Positions 1 through 12,300 of a stretch of 64,000 nucleotides of DNA are shown piece after piece; position 1 is the first letter of the stretch, and every line of letters begins with the position of its first letter. This DNA is from Archivesica marissinica (Eukaryota; Mollusca; Bivalvia; Venerida; Vesicomyidae): the NCBI GenBank assembly GCA_014843695.1, contig CM026395.1:52495763-52559762 (forward strand). Reading direction: 5' to 3'. The translations under genes were made by a program, and so were the position numbers. The notes under the pieces are model-generated. The model did no database searches. It was given only the letters and a program-made list of their open reading frames with translations, and was not told the origin of the DNA.

Positions 1-48
1 AGCAAGATCAGCCTTCAACTGACCAATGAAGTCTTCCTTATTGTTAAC
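1..48 (-). CDS. Coiled-coil gene, exon V (partial, runs off window start), at least 16 aa
   Basis: Acceptor ATTTATAG before GTTAACAATA. The open segment VNNKEDFIGQLKADLA continues to base 1, so the donor and the rest lie outside. Two further copies of this acceptor plus about 42 exon bases occur upstream in an 84-bp tandem repeat. Read-through from an upstream copy meets TGA (VNNKEDFIGQLKADLSLEY then stop), so the copy at 48 is taken as the true junction. Confidence 0.82.
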
Positions 49-330
49 CTATAAATATAAACCAATGAAAGATCAATACTCCAATGAAAGATCAGCCTTC
101 AACTGACCAATGAAGTCTTCCTTATTGTTAACCTATAAATAGAAACCAATGAAAGATCAATACTCCAATGAAAGATCGGCCTTCAACTGACCAATGAAGT
201 CTTCCTTATTGTTAACCTATAAATAGAAACCAATGAAAGATCATCATTTATTATACAAATTATCAATAGACCAATGAAAGATTATCTTTCAACTGAATAC
301 TGAAATTTTCATTTATTGTTAATGTCTTTT
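1..330. repeat. 84-bp tandem repeat containing exon V acceptor
   Basis: The same ten-base string starts at 7, 91 and (one change) 175, a period of 84. Each unit holds exon bases, the acceptor and AT-rich intron. A decayed part copy reaches about 320. Confidence 0.9.
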
Positions 331-3300
331 GCAATACCTGGATGGTATGGTTGTGGGAGTGGATAACACTCTGAACTAGTTCAAACCTTGCATGTTTAAT
401 CCCTAACCCTTTGAACATCACAGACCTCTAAATAGGCTTACAAAAAGTGTAGATCCAGATGAGCCGGCTCGTGACGAGCCGTCTCATCAGGATCTGCACT
501 TTTTACCAGTAATACTATTTTTACACAAAATTACCCATTTTGATAAATGAACTGGTCCAAATGTAATTTTCTTATTATTTTATTGGTCTAAAAATATCAT
601 GCACCAGTCCATGTCAGTTACTTGGTGTTGAATGGGTTAACTGGGATATACCGAAATAGTCTGTAGTGTCACACCCTTGTATGTATTTCGGACTTGCATA
701 AACAGAAGTCTTACATACATACTGTAAAGTTATAAAGTGAATCAGATGGACTTATCAACACAGGAGTTGGATTGCATTGCCACTCTGGACGCCTCCGCTC
801 ACCCTCTACAGAGACTTTACATAACATACCAGTGTTGAATGGCCATGGAAAAAAGCTCTTATACCCACAACACAAACACCAAACAATAGATCTTACATTG
901 AGCTGTAGGTTGTCTATCTTGGACTGCATGGAGGTCTGATCGATGTTCATATTTCTCACTTGGTCCTCAAGGTGGCTGATCTCATCAAGCTGGTTCGAGC
1001 TCCGCTTCTTCAATTCATCCACCTGCGACTCCAAATTACCCACACTACTTTTCTTTGTGTCGATCTGGAATTCAGTCAACATAAGGAATTCATGTAAACT
1101 GTCATAGGCAGGATGATTATTGTTATGGTATATGGACTAGGCTGTGAGGCCCGTGTTTACACATATTGATTAGGCCGTGAGGCCCGTGTTTACATATATG
1201 GACTAGGCCATGAGGCCCGTGTTTACACATATTGACTAGGCCGTGAGGCCCATGTTTACATATATGGACTAGGCTGTGAGGCCCGTGTTTACATATATGG
1301 ACTAGGCTGTGAGGCCCGTGTTTACATATATGGACTAGGCTGTGAGGCCCGTGTTTACATATATGGACTAGGCCATGAGGCCCGTGTTTACACATATTGA
1401 CTAGGCCGTGAGGCCCGTGTTTACATATATTGACTAGGCCATGTAGGCCCGTGTTTACATACATTGGCCAGACTTGTGTATATATTACCTCAGAGTTGTG
1501 TATATATTACCTCAGAGTTGTGTATATATTACCTCAGAGTTGTGTATATATTACCTCAGAGTTGTGTATATATTACCTCAGAATTATGTATATATTACCT
1601 CAGAGTTGTGTATATATTACCTCAGAATTGTGTATATATTACCTCAGAGTTGTGTATATATTACCTCAGAGTTGTGTATATATTACCTCAGAGTTGTGTA
1701 TATATTACCTCAGAATTGTGTATATATTACCTCAGAGTTGTGTATATATTACCTCAGAGTTGTGTATATATGACCTCAGAATTGTGTATATATTACCTCA
1801 AGAGTTGGCAGTCCTCAACTGTGTTTTATGTGTATATATTACCTCAGAGTTGGCAGTCCTCAACTGTGTTTTATGTTGCTCCACTTCTCTCTCAAGCTGG
1901 TTTATCTGCAGAGAAATAATGTATCGATATAACACTGCAAAGTAACGTAGCAATATAACGTATCAATGTAACACAGCAAAGTAACGTAGCAATGTAACGT
2001 ATCGATATAACACAGCAAAGTAACGTAACAATGTAACGTATCAATGTAACACAGCAAAGTAACGTAGCAATGTAACGTATCGATATAACATGGCAAAGTA
2101 ACGTAGTAATGTAACATAACGATATAACACAGTAAAGTAACGTAGAAATGTAACGTATCAATATAACATGGCAAAGTAACGTAGCAATGTAACGTAATGA
2201 TGTAACACAAAGTAACGTAGCAAACACAAATAAATCCTTGTATAATACACTAAATAGCACAAACAATAGAATAACTCACTGACCTGTCAGTGCAACAATG
2301 AGAACAATCATTCGGTATGTCTTTAGTTTAACCCTTTCCCTCATAGAAGCACCTCTTGACGCCATTACCAATACAACATACATTAACCCTTTCCCTCATA
2401 GAAGCACCTCTTGACGCCATTACCAATACAACATACATTAACTCTTTCCCTCATAGAAGCACCTCTTGATGCCATTACCAATACAACATACATTAACCCT
2501 TTCCCTCATAGAAGCACCTCTTGACGCCATTACCAATACAACATACATTAACCCTTTCCCTCATAGAAGCACCTCTTGACGCCATTACCAATACAACATA
2601 CATTAACCCTTTCCCTCATAGAAGCACCTCTTGATGCCATTACCAATACGACATACATTGACACTGTAGTAGCCAAACCAATGTTCATAATAAAGGCCAG
2701 AATCAAATGTAATCCCAGTAATATCTATGGAGGTGGGATAGATATGGCGACTACTTATCCACTGCATGATAGCTAAATGGCTGTCGTTTGTATGGAGATA
2801 TAATAGTATATTAACCTAAATCTCTATGAAGGAAAGGGTTAAACTTGATTTATTCTACAATGATTGCGAAGCAAGTTCTAACACTTATATTAATCACTCT
2901 CGTTGGCGCGGATGAAAGCGTATATGTGGTCATTCGTGTGGGAGGAAACCGGAGAAAACCCACCTGTCCGATCTGGCGACCACCGTACAATCTCACATAC
3001 ATCCCGGTCCGAGGATCGAACCCGGGTTGCATTGGTGAGAAGCGAGCGCGCTAATCACTACGCTAATAGTATGTCTTTATGTCATAAGTATTTTTCTACT
3101 ATACAAACATGAATATAACTTTCTTAACAATATCCTCATGAACAACACCGTTTTCCTTAGAACAAACTTAATCTAATGGGGAGGGCTGTAAATAATGTTG
3201 TCATAACTTGTAGCCCAACCCATTTTGCTTTTTTTTCCTGATGAAATTGTATACAACAATACTAATTAATCCTAATTTAATTTCTAATTGTTTTCCACGT

Positions 3301-6300
3301 ATCTCATTGTATGTATAATTGTAATGAAATGTACAAAAAAATGCAATAAAATAATATATATAGTTTAAGCATTAAGAAGGCTTGTGTGGTACACAACTTC
3401 TTACTTACTTTACAGTCGAACCTTAACAGCCAGCCAAGGAAATCTTAGAAAGTGGCTGCTTAGCACAGGTGGCTGCTTAATATAGGTCAAATGTATAATA
3501 ATAAAACATATTGGGAATCCGGATACTGGCTGCTAAACTCTTAACCTGCAAATCACAACTAAAGTCGCTTTTGCAAACAGCATAGAGCCAGATCAGACAG
3601 CACAAAACGTTCCGTCTGATCAGACTCTATGCTGTTTGTTATTCGGATAGTGAAGCCAAATCACATGTCCTCTTGGATCTATGTTGTTTGCACATTCCGT
3701 CCAATTTATTCAGCAGGTTAAGGGTTAATATAGATTGGCAGCTTAACAGAGGTGACCACTAACACAGGTTTGACTGTACATAGTTTACATAGTAATTAGG
3801 CAGTCCCGAAGGTAAAGGCACGTGTAATACACAAGTTCTTACTTCCATTATATAGTTTACATAGTAATTAGGCAGTCCCGAAGCTAAAGGCACGTGTAAT
3901 ACACAAGTTCTTACTTCCATTATATAGTTTACATAGTAATTAGGCAGTCCCAAAGCTAAAGGTGAGTGTAATACACAAGTTCTTACTTCCATTATATAGT
4001 TTACATAGTAATTAGGCAGTCCCGAAGCTAAAGGCGCGTGTAATACACAAGTTCTTACTTCCATTATATAGTTTACATAGTAATTAGGCAGTCCCGAAGC
4101 TAAAGGCGCGTGTAATACACAAGTTCTTACTTCCATTATATAGTTTACATAGTAATTAGGCAGTCCCGAAGCTAAAGGCGCGTGTAATACACAAGTTCTT
4201 ACTTCCATTATATAGTTTACATAGTAATTAGGCAGTCCCGAAGCTAAAGGCGTATGTAATACACAAGTTCTTACTTCCATTATATAGTTTACATAGTAAT
4301 TAGGCAGTCCCGAAGCTAAAGGCGCGTGTAATACACAAGTTCTTACTTCCATTATATAGTTTACATAGTAATTAGGCAGTCCGAAGCTAAAGGCGCGTGT
4401 AATACACAAGTTCTTACTTCCATTATATAGTTTACATAGTAATTAGGCAGTCCCGAAGCTAAAGGCGCGTGTAATACACAAGTTCTTACTTCCATTATAT
4501 AGTTTACATAGTAATTAGGCAGTCCCAAAGCTAAAGGCGCGTGTAATACACAAGTTCTTACTTCCATTATATAGTTTACATAGTAATTAGGCAGTCCCTA
4601 AGCTAAAGGCGCGTGTAATACACAAGTTCTTACTTCCATTATATAGTTTACATAGTAATTAGGCAGTCCCGAAGCTAAAGGCGTATGTAATACACAAGTT
4701 CTTACTTCCATTATAGTTTACATTATTATAGCATCTTATGTTACATGTGCTGTACTCCAACAGGAAAACTTACAGTGCAATAAGGATCATCTTGGCCAGA
4801 AGTCCAGGGCAGGTGTACCAGAGTCCCGGGCAGGTGTACCAGAGTCCCGGGCAGGTGTACCAGAGTCGTGGGCAGGTGTACCAAAGTCCCGTACAGGTAT
4901 ACAAGAGTCCCGGGCAGGTGTACCAGAGTCCCAAGCAGGTGTACCAGAGTCCTGGGCAGGTTTACCAGAATCCTGGGCAGGTGTACCAGAGTCCCGGGCA
5001 GGTGTACCAGAGTCCCGGACAGGTGTACCAGAGTCCCAGGCAGGTGTACCAGAGTCCCGGACAGGTATATATTAACTTAGGGGTTTGCATGTCTATTTTG
5101 GGAGTTAACCCATTCAACACGACATACCTCTAAATAGGCTTACAAAAAGTGTAGATCCAGGGCATCTCATCAGGATCTGCACTTTTTGCCAGTAATATTA
5201 CTATTTTTAGACAAAATTACCCATTTTGATAAGTGAACTGGTCCAAATGTAATTTTCTGATTAATTTATTGGTCTAAAAATATCATGGACCAGTCCATGT
5301 CAGTTACTTGGTGTTGAATGGGTTAAATGACATCACCAATATATTGTCTTAAGTCTATGACACTGACCTGGGTGAGTAAATGTATCTATGGTATACAAGA
5401 GGACATGGATCCCTTGATTAAAATGGTTCCAATATTGGTATATATTGTTTTTAACTCTTTACACTTTGACTGAGCATACAAGACACATAAGTGAGTTTAT
5501 GAGTTTACAAGCCGGTGAGCGGTGTGGGGAAGCCAATCTTTGTATAAAATGGCATGGATAACTCTCTCAACAAATATGATATGGAAATATTTAAATATGG
5601 CCCACAGGCTGGAGTACAGCGCACAAGCAATTTCTAAGGATCGCCCTCATGTGATTACCTAGCCATATTGCAATATTTGAGTTTAGTAAAGCAGATACAA
5701 GTAATATATTATACAATCGTATGTACGTAAACATTTCCTGAAATAAATCTTTAACTACGACTTACATGATAGTTTCCGATAATCTGCAGTACATCAATAA
5801 CGATTTTATGTTTAGGTTATGTTATATTTCGGGTTTTACGCCTGCATCAGCACCATTTCGGGCTATATCACTCTAAAATGTGAGGGGAACTAATTCCCCC
5901 AAACACCCCCCACCTCATAAAATGAGAAAATCCTCACCTTTTGTAGATGAGGAATTCTTTTTTGTATAATTTAATATATATTGACAAGCAGCAAAACGGA
6001 TATTGAGGCACACTATTTATAAACTTTATTTTACAACGATTGCGAAACAAGCATTATCAACTTATATTAATCACCCTCGTTGGCGCGGATGAAAAAGTAT
6101 ATGTGGTCATTCGTGTGGGAGGAAACCGGAGTACCCGGAGAAAACCCACCTGTCCGATCTGGCGGCCACCGTACCATCTCACATAGTTCCCAGTTTGAGG
6201 ATCGAACCCGGGTTTGCATTGGTGAGAAGCGAGCGTGCTAACCACTGTGCTAGTCGGACAGCCACATTATTGACTATTTAGATTGTATGATGTGGATAAA

Positions 6301-9300
6301 TAATCTAGTAATTAGTTAATCCAAATACTCTGCAAACACTTTTGACAGTAAACGCTGACATATATATTTGTCGTGATACAAAGGTGGAACAAACGGTTAG
6401 GACACGCAGAATCAAAGATATCCACAGTGGACAAATTACAAGAGATAACCACAGTGGACAAATTACCAGAGATATCCACAAGTGGACAAATTACCAGAGA
6501 TATCCAGTGGACAATTTACCAGAGATATCCACAGTGGACAATTTACCAGAGATATCCACAGTGGACAAATTACCAGAGATATCCACAGTGGACAAATTAC
6601 CAGAGACATCCACAAGTGGACAAATTACAAGAGATATCCACAAGTGGACAAATTACCAGAGATATCCACAGTGGACAAATTATCAGAGATATCCAAAAGT
6701 GGACAGATTATCAGAGATATCCTCTACAATGGACAAATTACCAGAGATATCCACAGTGGACAAATTACAAGAGATATCCACAGTGGACAAATTACCAGAG
6801 ATATCCACAGTGGACAAATTACCAGAGATATCCACAGTGGACAAATTACCAGAGATATCCACAGTGGACAAATTACAAGAGATAACCACAGTGGACAAAT
6901 TACAAGAGATATCCACAGTGGACAAATTACAAGAGATATCCACAGTGGACAAATTACCAGAGATATCCACAGTGGACAAATTACCAGAGATATCCACAGT
7001 GGACAAATTACAAGAGATATCCACAGTGGACAAATTACCAGAGATATCCACAAGTGGATAAATTATCAGAGAGAGAATGCACACTGTATATATATAATCA
7101 CCGTATATACAACAATACAGCTAATTGTCATTACTGATGAATTGCAATATTATACTGATAGGTATACAATATCTATGTACTGCTTACAGTGTGGCTCGAA
7201 GGAAGCCCCCAACACTTCCTCCCCACCCCCACACATCCTCCCCACCCCACCCCACACCTCCTCCCCACCCACACCTCCTCCCCACCCCCACACCCCACAC
7301 ATCCTCCCCACCCCACACATCCTCCTCACCCTACACATCCTCCCCATCCCCATAGTAGTCCAATGGTAACATGCTGGAGTGGTAATCCAGGGATCGCAGG
7401 TTCGATCCCCCGTCTGACCCTAATAAAATTAACAGTCTTTCAGATGGGACGTTAAACCGAGGCCTCGTGTCGGTGCTTTACACCGTGCACGTAAAAGAAC
7501 CAGAGGAGACTCTGGAATGGGTCTCTGTCTGTATCATACACTATCCTCCAAAATCTAAAATGACTAATCTCTTCAGGAGGCGTCGCTCATATGGGCAACC
7601 AGTAGAGACGATAAATAAACGTAAAACACACACAAACAGACCAAATGGCAATTAACATTAGCAACCAAACAGTCGTGTAAATATTGAACATGGAAATTAA
7701 TTGAAATAACCGAAGGCGAGTTAAACATGTTTCAACCGCTGTTTGCATTTTGTTGTATCAACTTTTCAGAGTAAAGACAATTTAATGTGAAGTTGGATAG
7801 GGTTTAATGGTGATGCGAAGAGTGTCCGGGGGTCAAAGGTTACTCACGGTTCCATCAATGTTATCCAAAGAAGCAACACTCTCCTTCAACTAAATTATGC
7901 AAATATATTACTTCTGCTCTTCATATTCGTTATACATGTATTTCTGTTATTTCCATTTCTATGCATTTCCATTTCTATACATTTCTGCTATGCCCAGTTC
8001 CATGCATTTCTATACATTTCTGCTATACCCAGTTCCATGCATTTCTATACATTTCTGCTATACCCAGTTCCATGCATTTCTATACATTTCTGCTATACCC
8101 AGTTCCATGCATTTCTATACATTTCTGCTATACCCAGTTCCATGCATTTCTATACACTTATGCTATGCCCAGTTCCATGCATTTCTATACATTTCCATTT
8201 CTATGCATTTCTATTATTTGAGTATGTATAAATTTCTATTCTTTTCATTTCTATGCATTTCTATTCTTTTCATTTCTATACATTTCTATTCTTTTCATTT
8301 CAATACATTTCAATACATTTCTATTATATCCATTTAAATACATTTCTATGCTTTGCAATGTTCAATAAACAAATACTCCACTCCCAACTACTGCCATGGA
8401 AATTACTTTTGCAAAGAATATATTTTAAAGATTAAACTTTATTTTATTTTTTTACAACGATTGCGAAGCAAGTTCTAACAACTTATATTAATCACTTTTG
8501 TTGGCGCGGATGAAAGCGTATATGTGGTCATTCGTGTGGGAGTAAACCAGAGTATCTAGAGAAAACCCACCTGTCCGATCTGGCGACCACCGTACCATCT
8601 CACATACTTCCTGGTCCGAGGATCGAACTCAGGTTGCATTGGTGAGAAGCACGCGCGCTAACCACTGCGCTTATCGGACAGCCAAGAATAAATTTTATTT
8701 ATGACCCAGTAATAAGAAGAAACCACAATGTTGCCACAATTTTAATGTAGTGATTAACCAATCAGGCCCATGAATCGATTGCCGATTATTTAGACAGACA
8801 ATCGGTCGAATCCGATTGCTCTCACACTCTGTTTTGGCTTCGGTCGAATGTTGCTTAGCTTAGAATTTGTATTTTTGAACGAAATTCATTTTAGTACTAC
8901 TATCTACTATCCAAATGTAAAAATTGTCCATGTAACCTAATTTTCGAATATTGCATTAATCGTAATACACCATATATAACTCATTTATGTTATATGTCAT
9001 ATTTCCCTACAAAAGTATGTGAATTTCGTGCAACACAAAGCATGTCTTATTAGTAGCTGTCTGCAAGTCCATCAAATTCAAACAATAATTGGAGAAACCA
9101 ATGTTCAAACTGCCGTTGCCGGTGTTGTACAATGCATTACAATCAGTCGATTCCGATTGTCGGTTCAGTTATTCGGTTAATCACTATTTTAAATACCTGA
9201 ACGGGGTTACACAATATGCACAACTAGACATCTTACGGTTACCGATGCTTCCGGTCTAGATTGGTGAAAATCCAACATGGGGTTATGGAGATGAAGCGCG

Positions 9301-12300
9301 GACAAGCTTCGTGTTATACAAAATGGTCAAATGACCGTAAATACGCAAATAAATCTTCCAACTGGAACAGGGTTACAATATGCACAGCTAAACAAGGGGT
9401 TATGGAGACGAAGCACAGACAAGCGTAATCGGACAGGTGGACAGACAGACGGGCAGACAGCAAAGGCAAAAACAATATGTCTCCCAGATTAGGGGAGACA
9501 TAATAAAACATAACATTGGGAGGAACCATTTGCATCTTCAGGACGAGTAAATCTGGAATCCTGTATTCTAAAGCTGCACAGACATAAATGTTTGTTTGTA
9601 CAAACAGCTTAGGTCATATGGCGAATCTCCAGCTATTACTGGCGGAGGAAGAGCCCCAGTTGCCCTTCCGAGCAGTATTTAATGCACGGGTTAGCACCCG
9701 GGTAGAACCACCGACCTACTGCAAGCAAGCTGAATAGCTTCCTCACTTGAGAGAATTTGACACCCCTGCAGTTGTGAGGGGCTAGTGATTTGAAGTCAAC
9801 GACCGTAGCCACTCACCCACGGACGCCCCAGAAATATTGAAAATTATCTTAGAATTTGCCGATGCTATAAACAGTAAGTTGTTTACCTTTTCCTCACGTT
9901 TATTATTGATTTCTTGGAGATTAACATAATCCAACTTGAGACGTTTAATGGCATCCTCCCTCCGTTTCACCTGTAACACAATATAGCATACATAACTGCC
10001 TAACTGTACATGTGGTTTATACAGCATCCTCCCTCCGTTTCACCTGTAAAACAATATAGCATACATAACTGCCTAACTGTACATGTGGTTTATACAGCAT
10101 CCTCCCTCCGTTTCACCTGTAACACAATATAACATACATAACTGCCTAACTGTACATGTGGTTTATACAGCATCCTCCCTCCGTTTCACCTGTAACACAA
10201 TATAACATACATAACTGCCTAACTGTACATGTGGTTTATACAGCATCCTCCCTCCGTTTCACCTGTAACACAATATAACATACATAACTGCCTAACTGTA
10301 CATGTGGTTTATACAGCATCCTCCCTCCGTTTCACCTGTAACACAATATAACATACATAACTGCCTAACTGTACATGTGGTTTATACAAATTTACTTTAG
10401 CTTAATTGTGAAACAAGTTCTTACAACAATTTAATTGCTCTCGAAACTTCTTTCCTGAGGCATCACCCCAAATTAACCCGGGGGCGATGATAAATAAACC
10501 ACACAACATTTTATCATTCTTATGACCACAAAAATACCAACAGCAAACAAAACATATACTCCAAGCCATACCTTCACAGTGAAACATATACTCCAAGCCA
10601 AACTTAAACAGTGAAACATATACTCCAAGCCATACCTTCACAGTGAAACATATACTCCAAGTCAAACTTAAACAGTGAAACATATACTCCAAGCCATACC
10701 TTCACAGTGAAACATATACTCCAAGCCAAACATACACAGTGAAACATATACTCCAAGCTAAACATAAACAGTGAAACATATACTCCAAGCCATACCTTCA
10801 CAGTGAAACATATACTCCAAGCCAAACCTAAACAGTGAAACATATACTCCAAGCCAAACCTAAACAGTGAAACATATACTCCAAGTCAAACTTAAACAGT
10901 GAAACATATACTCCAAGCCATACCTTCACAGTGAAACATATACTCCAAGCTAAACCTAAACAGTGAAACATATACTCCAAGCCAAACCTAAACAGTGAAA
11001 CATATACTCCAAGCTAAACATGAACAGTGAAACATATACTCCAAGCCAAACATACACAGTGAAACATATACTCCAAGCCAAACATACACAGTGAAACATA
11101 TACTCCAAGCTAAACATAAACAGTGAAACATATACTCCAAGCCAAACATACACAGTGAAACATATACTCCAAGCCAAACATACACAGTGAAACATATACT
11201 CCAAGCCAAACCTAAACAGTGAAACATATACTCCAAGCTAAACATAAACAGTGAAACATATACTCCAAGCTAAACATAAACAGTGAAACATATACTCCAA
11301 ACCATACCTTCACAGTGAAACATATACTCCAAGCCAAACCTAAACAGTGAAACATATACTCCAAGCTAAACATAAACAGTGAAACATATACTCCAAGCCA
11401 AACCTAAACAGTGAAACATATACTCCAAACCATACCTTCACAGTGAAACATATACTCCAAGTCAAACTTAAACAGTGAAACATATACTCCAAACTAAACC
11501 TAAACAGTGAAACATATACTCCAAGCTAAACCTAAACAGTGAAACATATACTCCAAGCTAAACCTAAACAGTGAAACATATACTCCAAACTAAACCTAAA
11601 CAGTGAAACATATACTCCAAGCTAAACATAAACAGTGAAACATATACTCCAAGCTAAACCTAAACAGTGAAACATATACTCCAAACCATACCTTCACAGT
11701 GAAACATATACTCCAAGTCAAACTTAAACAGTGAAACATATACTCCAAGCTAAACCTAAACAGTGAAACATATACTCCAAACCATACCTTCACAGTGAAA
11801 CATATACTCCAAGCCATACCTTCACAGTGAAACATATACTCCAAGCCAAACCTAAACAGTGAAACATATACTCCAAGCCATACCTTCACAGTGAAACATA
11901 TACTCCAAGCCATACCTTCACAGTGAAACATATACTCCAAACCATACCTTCACAGTGAAACATATACTCCAAACCATACCTTCACAGTGAAACATATACT
12001 CCAAGCCAAACCTAAACAGTGAAACATATACTCCAAACCATACCTAAACAGTGAAACATATACTCCAAGCCAAACCTAAACAGTGAAACATATACTCCAA
12101 GCCAAACCTAAACAGTGAAACATATACTCCAAGCCAAACCTAAACAGTGAAACATATACTCCAAGTCAAACCTAAACAGTGAAACATATACTCCAAGCCA
12201 AACATGAACAGTGAAACATATACTCCAAACCATACCTAAACAGTGAAACATATACTCCAAGCCAAACCTAAACAGTGAAACATATACTCCAAGTCAAACT

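Noticed and set aside
2270..2300. Acceptor and donor on the minus strand separated by 4 bases
   Set aside because: Too short for an exon and out of phase.
3759..4567. 216-aa and 68-aa minus-strand repeats of a 24-residue unit
   Set aside because: A 72-bp tandem repeat keeps the frame open by arithmetic; no splice or start context.
6342..7369. Several 100-295-aa ORFs on both strands
   Set aside because: The 27-bp array (nine codons) accounts for them.
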